Positions 17,728-24,719 of a stretch of 39,615 nucleotides of DNA are shown here, piece after piece. This DNA is from Acidobacteriota bacterium (lineage in GTDB: Bacteria; Acidobacteriota; Blastocatellia; RBC074). The stretch spans positions 1 to 39,615 of the forward strand of contig JAFDVI010000006.1 of NCBI GenBank assembly GCA_018269055.1. The letters run 5' to 3'. The notes beneath the pieces are model-generated. The model saw only the letters and a list, made by a program, of their open reading frames with translations, ran no database searches and was not told where the DNA came from. Every line of letters starts with the position of its first letter. Position 1 is the first letter of the stretch. The position numbers and the translations under genes are program-made.

Positions 17728-19857
17728 TTACTGCATCAAGCCCATTTCGCAATAGCTGACAAACTCGCCAGCCAATTCCAGCGCAGCCTGTGCCGAAGCT
17801 TCATCTGCCGAACCGGCTTTCACGCCTTCAAATGTTTCCAGCAAGTTTTTCCAGGAACCAGCGGTTTTGCCCGAAAGCACGAACAAGTTTTCAAATTCCC
17901 ACAACGCTTCCAGCGAAGTGAAGGGATCAACCAGTTTGGCGTAAAGCGGAACGCGCGCAGCGGCGGCGGCGGCTTCGTAACTTTCCAGCAGGACTTGTTC
18001 GTAATTGCCATGCAGCAAATAGGCTTTGGCTTGTTCGAGTTTGTTTTGCGCGGTTTCAAAAGTCGGCACGACTTCGGCGATGGTCGTTCCAGCGCATTCG
18101 CCGCGAACGCCCGAACGAATTGAAAAGCGTTCGTTTTCGTGGCCGTAATCGTCGTAAAACTTTGGGTTGGTGTCGAAGGCCGGAATGGCTTTCAACGGTT
18201 CCAGCACTTCCTTGACGCGCGCGTCGCCGACGCGGGCAATGAAGCTGTTGAAGTCTTCTTCACCAGCTTTTTCCGCATCGTGCCATTTCAGCAAGGTTTC
18301 CACGACGTTGATGGCATTGCGCGCCGGAAAGCGACCATACACTTTGGCGGCTTGCGGTTTTCCGTGGTTGGATTGGCCGCCGAGAAACAACAAATGCGCC
18401 GGAAGGTTGTGGCCTTCGTGCGACACGGCTGCGGCGTGAAAACCGATGTTGGCAACGGCGTGTTGCGCGCAGCCATTCGGACAGCCGGAAATCTTGATGC
18501 GCAAGTCGCGGTTGGCTTCGCGATACGGGGCGAGCGTTCCGGTGAAAAACGATTCGGAAATGGCGCTGCCCAAGCCTTTGGCCGAAGCGATGCCCAATCG
18601 GCAAGTGTCCGCTCCGGGGCAAGCCGTCACATCGGCGATGGTTTCCGATCCGGCATCGCCCAGCGAAATGCTGCGAAGTTCTTTATACAGTTCCGGCAAA
18701 TCTTCGACGCGCACCCACGGCAAAAACAGGTTCTGTTCAATCGAAACGCGCAACTGATTTGAGGAAAACTTGCGCGCTACGTTGGCCAAATCGCGCGCAC
18801 GGTCGGAGGTGATGTCGCCGAGTTTGGTGCGAACGTGGACGCCGCGAAATCCTTCCAGGCGATGCGGAATGACGGAATCCTGCGCCCAGAGTTGGTAGTC
18901 CGGATCGTTCGTGAGCGGGTGCAACACGTTCAGATTTGACGGTGTGCCGCTAAGTTCCGGTTCAACGGCATCTTCCAGAAACTCTTCGATTGGTGACAGC
19001 GGGCCGATGATTTGCCGCTCAGCATCCACTTCCGCTTTGAATTTGTCCCAGCCCAAGGACTGCACCAGAAACTTCATTCGGGCTTTCATTCGCTGTTTGC
19101 GTTCGCCGTAACGGTCGAAAATGCGAATGATCGCCGCCGTAAAATTGAACAATTCTTCGACGGGCAGAAATTCCGAATAAATGTGCGCGGGCATTGGGCC
19201 GCTGCCCAATCCTCCGCCGACATGAACTTTGAAGCCGCGACGAAGCTGTCCGTTTTCTTCGCGCACGACAGCGTGGAATCCCAGATCGTGAAACGCCAGG
19301 GCGGAATGATCTTCGGCGCAACCTTCAAAGGCGAATTTCATCTTGCGGCCCATGTTCTGGTTGAATTTGTTTCGCAGCAGAAATTTGAACAACGCGCGCG
19401 TGTATGGATACACATTGAAAACTTCGTTGTGCGAAACGCCTGCGCGGTAACAGGCTGTGATATTGCGGACGGTGTTGCCGCAGGCTTCGCGCGTGGTGAT
19501 GCCGACTTCTTCCAGTTCGCGCAACAACGCCGGAGCGTTTTCCAGCAGCAGATAATACAACTGTGCATCTTCGCGCGTGGTGAAATGGATGAAGCTGCTG
19601 GCGTATTTGTCCGCGACATCGGCCAATCGCGTCAGTTGATCCGCGGTCAGGTAACCGCCAGGGATTTTGATGCGCTGCATTTGAACGCCTTCTTGCCGTT
19701 GCGCGTATGTACCGTACTGAAGCCGGAATTTTTGCATCTTGGTTTCGCCCACCAATCCGGCTCGATATTTTTTGATTTGCTGTTCGTAATTGGCCAGTTC
19801 ATCTTCGATAAAATCGGGAATCGGGGAAGCCTGTAACTGTGTCGAAGTCGCACTCAT
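17728..19857 (-). CDS. Ferredoxin-type nitrite/sulfite reductase with C-terminal helical extension
   Basis: 709 residues from the ATG at 19857 (AGGAGAACT upstream). A longer in-frame reading to 19953 would run through a terminator hairpin and is rejected. It contains both ferredoxin-like half domains and the siroheme-[4Fe-4S] Cys set: CPGADTC (Cys413, Cys419) and CPNGC (Cys459, Cys463). The family reduces sulfite to sulfide (or nitrite to ammonia) by six electrons. The poly-Cys leader in front argues for sulfite and cysteine synthesis. Residues about 595-709 form an Ala-rich helical extension (LLESYEAAAAAARVPLYAKL) absent from the classical enzymes. A relic of the same 3' end lies at 14089-14216. 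Confidence 0.93.
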   Translation of the reverse strand: MSATSTQLQASPIPDFIEDELANYEQQIKKYRAGLVGETKMQKFRLQYGTYAQRQEGVQMQRIKIPGGYLTADQLTRLADVADKYASSFIHFTTREDAQLYYLLLENAPALLRELEEVGITTREACGNTVRNITACYRAGVSHNEVFNVYPYTRALFKFLLRNKFNQNMGRKMKFAFEGCAEDHSALAFHDLGFHAVVREENGQLRRGFKVHVGGGLGSGPMPAHIYSEFLPVEELFNFTAAIIRIFDRYGERKQRMKARMKFLVQSLGWDKFKAEVDAERQIIGPLSPIEEFLEDAVEPELSGTPSNLNVLHPLTNDPDYQLWAQDSVIPHRLEGFRGVHVRTKLGDITSDRARDLANVARKFSSNQLRVSIEQNLFLPWVRVEDLPELYKELRSISLGDAGSETIADVTACPGADTCRLGIASAKGLGSAISESFFTGTLAPYREANRDLRIKISGCPNGCAQHAVANIGFHAAAVSHEGHNLPAHLLFLGGQSNHGKPQAAKVYGRFPARNAINVVETLLKWHDAEKAGEEDFNSFIARVGDARVKEVLEPLKAIPAFDTNPKFYDDYGHENERFSIRSGVRGECAGTTIAEVVPTFETAQNKLEQAKAYLLHGNYEQVLLESYEAAAAAARVPLYAKLVDPFTSLEALWEFENLFVLSGKTAGSWKNLLETFEGVKAGSADEASAQAALELAGEFVSYCEMGLMQ

Positions 19858-19889
19858 AGTTCTCCTGAGTTGTTCTTTTTGCTCTGCAT

Positions 19890-19931
19890 AAAGAAAAACG
19901 CTCCGGTTTCTGTTGTTGAAACCGGAGCGCC
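19890..19931 (-). terminator. Attenuator: intrinsic terminator in the sulfite reductase leader
   Basis: A 12-bp perfect stem (19918-19929 with 19899-19910, CGCTCCGGTTTC type) and a 7-base loop are followed on the minus strand by TTTTTCTTT. It lies between the leader ORF stop (19956) and the sulfite reductase ATG (19857), so as a normal transcript end it makes no sense. It can also work in the plus direction. Bases 19993-19981 in the leader ORF can pair with 19931-19918, which would break the terminator. Confidence 0.8.
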
Positions 19932-19955
19932 TTTTTTCTTTCCTGTTATGCAATT

Positions 19956-20033
19956 TCAGCTTGCATGGTGGAAGCCTGCTGGCATTCGGTTCCGTTCATT
20001 GTGGCTTTTACAGCAACAACAACACACCATCAT
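19956..20033 (-). CDS. Poly-cysteine leader peptide of the sulfite reductase gene
   Basis: A 25-codon ORF, too short for ordinary gene calling, reads MMVCCCCCKSHNERNRMPAG then FHHAS and a stop. Codons 4-8 are TGT TGT TGT TGC TGT (20024-20010). The ORF stops 24 bases before the terminator hairpin and 98 bases before the sulfite reductase start. Established parallel: poly-Cys short ORFs act as cysteine-responsive attenuators ahead of sulfur assimilation genes in mycobacteria. Inference: when Cys-tRNA is scarce, a ribosome stalled on the Cys run leaves 19993-19981 free to pair with the terminator's first arm. The ATG lacks an obvious Shine-Dalgarno sequence, so initiation is the weak point. Confidence 0.72.
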   Translation of the reverse strand: MMVCCCCCKSHNERNRMPAGFHHAS

Positions 20034-20100
20034 ACAGCCGCAAGCTGCGCCAACATGTTTCACTCTGTTTTCCGGGAATGCCTGATGAATCATTTATCCG

Positions 20101-20128
20101 CCCATAAATCTGGTTAAGTGTTGGTCAA
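20101..20128 (-). promoter_or_regulatory. Candidate promoter of the leader-sulfite reductase transcript
   Basis: On the minus strand TTGACC (20128-20123) is followed after 16 bases by TATGGG (20106-20101), about 70 bases before the leader ORF. The -35 is good and the -10 moderate. Confidence 0.3.
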
Positions 20129-20230
20129 ACTAACCCCCCAATCAAAATAATGTCAGCAACGTCTGATGTCAAACGCTGAGGTAAGGGAACGGACAAGCAA
20201 GTTGCGTTGGGCTTTGTGCCTGGCAATCAC

Positions 20231-20581
20231 TTATTCATGAGAATGGATTAGCCGTCGGAGACGATCTGAAAACAAGACATCTATTTTTTTCGGCTCGATC
20301 ACCGCTGTTACCTCACCCACGCCAAATTTGGGGTGAAGCATTGCTTGTCCCTTGCGGTACGTGCGAGTCCAATCGTAGGGAGTGTTGGCCCCCAGTGGTG
20401 TTCGTTTTTCTGCCGGGATTTTGATCTTTTTGAACCTGCCGCTGGTGCCGCAATGCGGGCATTTCACTCTTGTGATTTGGCCTCGCTTGCCAACTGCAAG
20501 AACCACGTGCCCTTTTTCTTCTTCGCAGACCGAACACATTTGTTCAATCCGATCTCCCACCAGATATTGGTCTTGTTCCAT
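20231..20581 (-). CDS. Small zinc-ribbon protein with CarD/UvrD-like Tudor tail
   Basis: 116 residues, ATG at 20581 preceded by AAGGAAA. The N-terminal half has two Cys pairs, CSVCEEEKGH and VKCPHCGTSGRF, which form a zinc ribbon. The C-terminal part (YRKGQAMLHPKFGVGEVTAV, then IDVLFSDRLRRLIHSH) has the pattern 'G..V.H..FG.G.V......v.V.F' of the small beta-barrel found in CarD and at the C-terminus of UvrD-type helicases, which binds RNA polymerase. I infer a small RNA-polymerase-associated or nucleic-acid factor. It lies 52 bases downstream of the HEAT-repeat gene. Confidence 0.6.
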   Translation of the reverse strand: MEQDQYLVGDRIEQMCSVCEEEKGHVVLAVGKRGQITRVKCPHCGTSGRFKKIKIPAEKRTPLGANTPYDWTRTYRKGQAMLHPKFGVGEVTAVIEPKKIDVLFSDRLRRLIHSHE

Positions 20582-20633
20582 AGCTTATTTTCCTTTTGGG
20601 GCTCGCTGGGAAAGGGAGGCGGCTCGTCTTCGT

Positions 20634-21107
20634 TCAAACTGCCAGTCCACGACGAAGTACTTCTCGATGTGCAAGTGTCCTTACCTTGGAACAGTCCATC
20701 GTCCAGTGCGTCCCAGTTCGTGTTTTAGAAAACCAGGCAATGCCCTCCCGGCTTTCATAATAAATGCCATTGACATCGTCGAGTGTTGCCGCCGCCAGAA
20801 GGTCTTCAGGAATGGCAACGGCAGCGACTCGATTGAGAACGCGTTCCAGAGCGTTGACAGCAGTTCTGGCCATAGCGTAATGAAAACTTTCCTCAATCAG
20901 TAATATCAGTGGGCCAACGACTTGAGCGTCACCCATGGCTCCGAGAGCCTGTGCTGCCTCTTTCTTTACTCGATAAGAGTCGTCATTGAGCACTTTGATC
21001 AACGCTTCCTGCGCGCGGAAGTCGTTTGATCTGCCTAACGCCTTAACAATGCGCAGTCTCATTCGATCGCTTCCGAACCTTAATAGGAATAATCGCAATT
21101 TCATCAT
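20634..21107 (-). CDS. Small HEAT-repeat protein
   Basis: 157 residues. Residues 15-80 contain two HEAT or PBS-lyase-type helical repeats (MRLRIVKALGRSNDFRAQEA, VKKEAAQALGAMGDAQVVGP). A third, less regular helical segment and a C-terminal part with GIAWFSKTRTG follow. Such repeats form protein-binding scaffolds; no partner can be named. It lies in a minus-strand run with the small Cys-rich gene upstream (17-base gap) and the zinc-ribbon gene downstream. Confidence 0.65.
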   Translation of the reverse strand: MMKLRLFLLRFGSDRMRLRIVKALGRSNDFRAQEALIKVLNDDSYRVKKEAAQALGAMGDAQVVGPLILLIEESFHYAMARTAVNALERVLNRVAAVAIPEDLLAAATLDDVNGIYYESREGIAWFSKTRTGTHWTMDCSKVRTLAHREVLRRGLAV

Positions 21108-21124
21108 GACTTTGCACTTTCCGA

Positions 21125-21355
21125 TTACGGGGTCGCGTCAGCTAATGACAGTACTCGCTTGAGTTCCTTTCCGGCGAGGCCGAAAAATATGGCCATCTGT
21201 TTTAATTGTTCGTAGCCTGCATAATCTGCAGGCGTTGCACAAAACTTCTCGATGCCAGGGGCAAAGTCTACACAGCGCATCTTTTTAGGAATCGAAAGAT
21301 CATGCGCACAACGACCATTTGGTTCCTGAAGAATGCAAAACTCGCACAATGTCAT
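21125..21355 (-). CDS. Small Cys-rich protein of unknown function
   Basis: 76 residues from the ATG at 21355, which has GGAG eight bases upstream; the longer frame up to 21517 runs back through the RRM gene's terminator and has no site. It reads MTLCEFCILQEPNGRCAHDL and continues with a further Cys at 28 and 39, a possible metal-binding arrangement, then an Ala/Leu-rich helical tail. I do not recognise a named family. It begins only about 30 bases after the RRM terminator, so it may depend on read-through or its own promoter. Confidence 0.6.
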   Translation of the reverse strand: MTLCEFCILQEPNGRCAHDLSIPKKMRCVDFAPGIEKFCATPADYAGYEQLKQMAIFFGLAGKELKRVLSLADATP

Positions 21356-21384
21356 ACACTCAACTCCAACGATTTGAGAATTGA

Positions 21385-21431
21385 GATAAAAGCAAAGCGC
21401 TCTCGCCGAAAAAGTAGACGGCCAAGAGCGC
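21385..21431 (-). terminator. Intrinsic terminator after the RRM gene
   Basis: GCGCTCT (21397-21403) pairs with AGAGCGC (21425-21431), with an inner GCCG/CGGC stem. TTTGCTTTTAT follows on the minus strand. It lies 37 bases past the RRM stop. Confidence 0.75.
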
Positions 21432-21467
21432 CCGGCATAAATTTTCAAATCGCTTTTCGAGCAATGC

Positions 21468-21770
21468 TTAGTAGCGCGAACGACCACCGCTGTATCCACG
21501 GCGACCCGATCCGCCATTCATTTCGCGTGGCTTGGCTTCATTGACAGTCAAACTGCGGCCATCCACTTCCTTGCCGTTAAATTTAGAGATGGCTGCCTCG
21601 CCCTCGGCTCTGGATCCCATTTCCACAAAACCGAAGCCTCGCGGACGGCCAGTGTCACGATCCGTCACCAAAGAAATTGATTCGACAGTGCCAACTTCTG
21701 AAAAGAGAGCTTGCAAATCTTGATCAGTGGTTTGGAAGGTCAGGTTGCCAACATAAAGTTTCATAGACAT
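21468..21770 (-). CDS. RRM-type RNA-binding protein with Gly-rich tail
   Basis: 100 residues. One complete RNA recognition motif (3-80): RNP2 LYVGNL, RNP1 RGFGFVEM, plus the usual GTVESISLVTDRDTG segment. The tail (85-100) is Gly/Arg/Ser-rich (NGGSGRRGYSGGRSRY). Bacterial proteins of this kind bind single-stranded RNA and are often cold-induced. The 5' region contains a TACAAT box about 210 bases upstream, so a long leader is possible. A good terminator follows. It is monocistronic or leads the small Cys-rich gene. Confidence 0.93.
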   Translation of the reverse strand: MSMKLYVGNLTFQTTDQDLQALFSEVGTVESISLVTDRDTGRPRGFGFVEMGSRAEGEAAISKFNGKEVDGRSLTVNEAKPREMNGGSGRRGYSGGRSRY

Positions 21771-22087
21771 AACAGTTAACCTTTCTCTGTTGAGAGATTG
21801 AGAGAAGCTTCGAATTGAAGTGGCTTCGGAGTACGGTAGCAGCGAAGGCTTGATTTCGGGTGCCCGGTAGAGCAGCTTCTAAAGTTGTGATTTTACCAGC
21901 TCCCGAACTTCATAATTGCGCTGCTACTGACATTTGGAAGGTAGAAACGCGTCACCGTCATTGTGCGAGAGAAGGAACGAATTGTACGCAGAATGCGCCA
22001 CATTCACGCAAGTTGCAAGCCAGCCCACAAATAATACCCATTTACTGCCACTGTATTTAGCTCAACTTTACGTGTAACGGATTGCGA
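21771..22087. other. Intergenic region, RRM leader and radical SAM 3' flank
   Basis: 317 bases without a supported gene. The half next to the RRM gene is probably its long 5' untranslated leader. I see no riboswitch-like fold or tRNA. A TACAAT box near 21980-21986 on the minus strand is the only promoter-like hint. Confidence 0.3.
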
Positions 22088-23065
22088 TTATTCGCCTCCA
22101 CGAATTGTTGCCACTGCATTTCCAACCGCCTGGGACATGCCGAAAAGCGACTTTAGCCGAACAACGCCCGCGAGACGGTATTGGCCGACCGCGCTCAAAC
22201 CTGCCGAAGCAATGCATCCGCACTGCGAACAATTCGGATTGCCGCCAAACTGGCAAGGTGTGATTCTGGTTTGCAGATCGGCCGTGTAATTGGCGGTGGT
22301 TCTGGCAAATATACAATCGGCGGGCGATTGTGGTGGGTTTCGGTATCCTTCCAGCACCGCTTGGGGCAAATCCAGCTTCGGAAAAGAAGCGCGCAGAGCG
22401 GCCAAATCAGACAATACTTGTTGGCGAGCGAGGGACGTTAAACACTCTTCTTGCTCAGCTCCTTTCTGTGGGGTGAAAAGACTAAACCATATTTTGCGCA
22501 CTTCGGTTTTTGCCGACCAGAAAGCCAGAAACTCATGAAAATAACTTTCCCTGGACATCATCTGATTTGTGACGGTGCAATGGACGATGATTTTCTGGCC
22601 GACAATATTGGCCAGGATTTTTTCGTAGGTCGCTGGTTTGCGCCGTAGATCGTGTTCGGACTGTAATCCGTCAATGGAAACAACCACGGTCAGGTTTTTG
22701 ATTTGCGCCCAGCCTGACGGGATAGGGCGAACCGCGCTTGTCACAAGCTGAACCTTTATGCCCATCGCGCTCAGGCGTGGCAACAAAATATCCAGTTCGC
22801 GAAACCGCACCAGAGGCTCGCCGCCAACAATGGAAACATGCAATGGTTTATGGCGATTTACCAAACTCATCACGTTTTTCACCAAAGCCTCCCCTTTATA
22901 GTCTGCCAGCGATCGTAATGGTCCTGCCTCACCCAAATGGCCTTCTTCGTAAGCGTAACAGCCCGGACAACGAAGCGGGCATTCGCGAGTTATTTCGATT
23001 GAAAGGGAGGGGCGTCTCCCAGATAAAATTCGTCCCCAAGCGCGGACGACATCGAATTTATCCAT
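22088..23065 (-). CDS. Radical SAM protein with a C-terminal Cys cluster
   Basis: 325 residues from the ATG at 23065 (AAGGA upstream); the longer frame to 23152 has no site. The radical SAM cluster motif is ECPLRCPGCYAYEEG (CxxxCxxC) near residues 29-36, and SIVGGEPLVR carries the GGE SAM-binding element. The C-terminus has a second Cys set (a lone Cys before ITPCQFGGNPNCSQCGCIAS), which fits an auxiliary Fe-S cluster of the SPASM or twitch type. The substrate is unknown. It does not have the HpnH motif spacing. It is separated from other minus-strand genes and divergent from the small membrane protein at 23346. Confidence 0.85.
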   Translation of the reverse strand: MDKFDVVRAWGRILSGRRPSLSIEITRECPLRCPGCYAYEEGHLGEAGPLRSLADYKGEALVKNVMSLVNRHKPLHVSIVGGEPLVRFRELDILLPRLSAMGIKVQLVTSAVRPIPSGWAQIKNLTVVVSIDGLQSEHDLRRKPATYEKILANIVGQKIIVHCTVTNQMMSRESYFHEFLAFWSAKTEVRKIWFSLFTPQKGAEQEECLTSLARQQVLSDLAALRASFPKLDLPQAVLEGYRNPPQSPADCIFARTTANYTADLQTRITPCQFGGNPNCSQCGCIASAGLSAVGQYRLAGVVRLKSLFGMSQAVGNAVATIRGGE

Positions 23066-23345
23066 ATTGCGTATCCTTGTTAGCGGCTTAAAGCAGCGGG
23101 TTAAGTTTGAGGGGAAAGAAGGTTCATAAAGAAGCGCATTGCACCGTAACACATTTCAACCAAAAGAGAGTCACAAAATTCTAAAGCGGAGCAACAAACC
23201 ATGGCTTGTGCTTTCCCGCGGTTGACCGGGACTCTGGTTAAGCGTATGGTGAAAAAGAACTGAGCTTGGCTCACTCTCTTCATCAGCTCCTCTGGAATTT
23301 CCCAGACTATCTGAATTAGACAGCTTACCTTCCTGGGAGCGGATC

Positions 23346-23624
23346 ATGTTTGTCAAAGATAACCTGCAAAGACTCAAAGTATTTTCTGAAGAGAATTTTT
23401 CCAACACCAAATTCCTGATGATGTTTGTCGGAGTTGTAATTGCTCCATTGGTGTTCCTCGTGGTCGGTGGGCGAACCTCAGAGACTCTGTGGCAATCCGG
23501 TTTAGTCTGGACTCTCCTGATTATTGGGTTATTGCCGACTATCAGTGTGGTCATTGGCCTGAAGATGTACAGAAGCAAATCCAGAACGAATAAACCGCCT
23601 TCGATTATCGCGAAAATTGTCTGA
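23346..23624 (+). CDS. Small two-helix membrane protein
   Basis: 92 residues; ATG at 23346 after GGGAGCGGATC. Two membrane helices are clear (FLMMFVGVVIAPLVFLVV and LVWTLLIIGLLPTISVVIGL), with charged ends and a basic C-terminus. No family recognised. It is divergent from the radical SAM gene. A 234-codon reading on the other strand across this region has no site and no recognisable content and was rejected. Confidence 0.55.
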   Translation: MFVKDNLQRLKVFSEENFSNTKFLMMFVGVVIAPLVFLVVGGRTSETLWQSGLVWTLLIIGLLPTISVVIGLKMYRSKSRTNKPPSIIAKIV

Positions 23625-23929
23625 AGATAGCGCGCGGATTCAGTTGAAAGTTGGCGCCTTGAACAGAAGTTAGATCGGATTTCAATTGGGTGTATGGTAG
23701 CCACAGAGCACACCGAGAAGCATGTATCTCTCTGTGCCACTGTGGCTTTCCCCTTACACGCATTTGAAAGCGATCGAGAAGTTGCTCCGGCGGTTTTTAC
23801 CGATCTTCCTGTCGGAGTTAAGCCGGATAACATGGCTTCGATTCCGCTACGTCCGGTCGTCACCAGGTCAATCAAAAGCCAGTTCCGGCAAGATGGAAAT
23901 TAAGTGCACTTTTCGGAAGGATAACGCCA
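23625..23929. other. Intergenic region with an imperfect palindrome
   Basis: 305 bases without a supported gene. Bases 23699-23747 form an imperfect inverted repeat (AGCCACAGAGCAC against GTGCCACTGTGGCT), another likely palindromic repeat element. The remainder shows short open frames without a convincing start or composition. Confidence 0.4.
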
Positions 23930-24424
23930 GTGAAAATGAATGTTGGAAACAAGGTGAATTATCCAAGTCAAGGGCCCTGTCTCATTAAATCAATTGTAAA
24001 TCGGGAAGTCGCTGGCAATCCGGTAAGCTTTTACCAGTTGACCTTGCTGGATGGCACTGGCGGCGAATTATTCGTTCCTGTCGAAAGAATTCAAGAAAGT
24101 GGTTTGCGGCACTTGCTAAAAAGATCGGAAATTCCGAAGCTAATGGAGCAATTGACCAAGTCCGAACTGGCCGCAAAGGACTGGAAACAGCGTGCACAGG
24201 ACAATATGAAATTGCTGGTGTCGGGTTCCGCGTTTGCTCTGGCAGAAGTTGTTCAATCGTTGACAACGTTGAATGAAAATAAAACGCTTTCGTTTCGAGA
24301 GAGTTTGTTGCTGGAAAAGGCAAAAAAGCTCCTGATTTGCGAGGTTTCCGAGGTATTGGGTGAAACCAGGATCGCTGCCGAGGAGAAGATCAACCACGCA
24401 CTCAAGACACGAACGGCCGTTTAA
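23930..24424 (+). CDS. CarD/CdnL-family transcriptional regulator
   Basis: 164 residues from a GTG at 23930, ten bases after GGAAGG (ATG at 23936 is possible). The N-terminal 60 residues form the CarD/TRCF RNA-polymerase-interaction domain (VGNKVNYPSQGPCLIKSI, YQLTLLDGTGGELFVPVERI). The rest is the all-helical DNA-binding part (SEIPKLMEQLTKSELAAKDW, SFRESLLLEKAKKLLICEVS). The length is that of typical CdnL proteins. Such proteins stabilise open promoter complexes at rRNA and growth genes. This copy sits in an accessory stretch ahead of DUF1508 and B12-radical SAM genes, so it may be a specialised paralog. Confidence 0.85.
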   Translation: MKMNVGNKVNYPSQGPCLIKSIVNREVAGNPVSFYQLTLLDGTGGELFVPVERIQESGLRHLLKRSEIPKLMEQLTKSELAAKDWKQRAQDNMKLLVSGSAFALAEVVQSLTTLNENKTLSFRESLLLEKAKKLLICEVSEVLGETRIAAEEKINHALKTRTAV

Positions 24425-24461
24425 TGCCAAAGCGCGGAGCCTTGGGCCAAAGAAGGAAGAG

Positions 24462-24677
24462 ATGGCGAAATTCGAGATTTATCAAGATAGTGCCGGCGAT
24501 TACCGTTGGCGTTTTCAGTCCAACAACGGAAAGATTCTTGCTGTTTCTGAAGAAGGGTATATCAATCGTGCCAACTGTGAGCATGCGATTATTCTGATCA
24601 AGCGCGAGACTTCTCAAGCCGCAATCACTGACGTTGTGAAGTCCGCATCTACAGAAACAGCAGGGGAAAGCCGCTGA
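24462..24677 (+). CDS. DUF1508 (YegP-like) protein
   Basis: 71 residues, ATG at 24462 after AAGGAAG. One DUF1508 unit is complete: KFEIYQDSAGDYRWRFQSNN, GKILAVSEEGYINRANCEHA, IILIK. YegP-like proteins usually have one or two such units; their role is unknown, with a stress link suggested for some. It starts 37 bases after the CarD-like gene and ends 42 bases before the B12-radical SAM gene, so the three are probably co-transcribed. Confidence 0.88.
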   Translation: MAKFEIYQDSAGDYRWRFQSNNGKILAVSEEGYINRANCEHAIILIKRETSQAAITDVVKSASTETAGESR

Positions 24678-24719
24678 TTGCTGGCTTTCTTGTCGCCAGA
24701 ATAGGTTGAAAGTAGTCCG

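Noticed and set aside
19858..19953. Extended N-terminus of the sulfite reductase
   Set aside because: The extension would be encoded by the terminator hairpin and is basic and unlike the family. The ATG at 19857 has a good ribosome binding site.
22088..23065. HpnH (adenosylhopane radical SAM enzyme)
   Set aside because: The text around the CxxxCxxC motif and the C-terminal Cys cluster do not look like HpnH. Nearness to hopanoid genes alone is not enough.
23171..23875. A 234-codon open frame on the minus strand
   Set aside because: It overlaps the small membrane protein gene on the other strand, has no ribosome binding site, and shows no recognisable domain or sensible composition.
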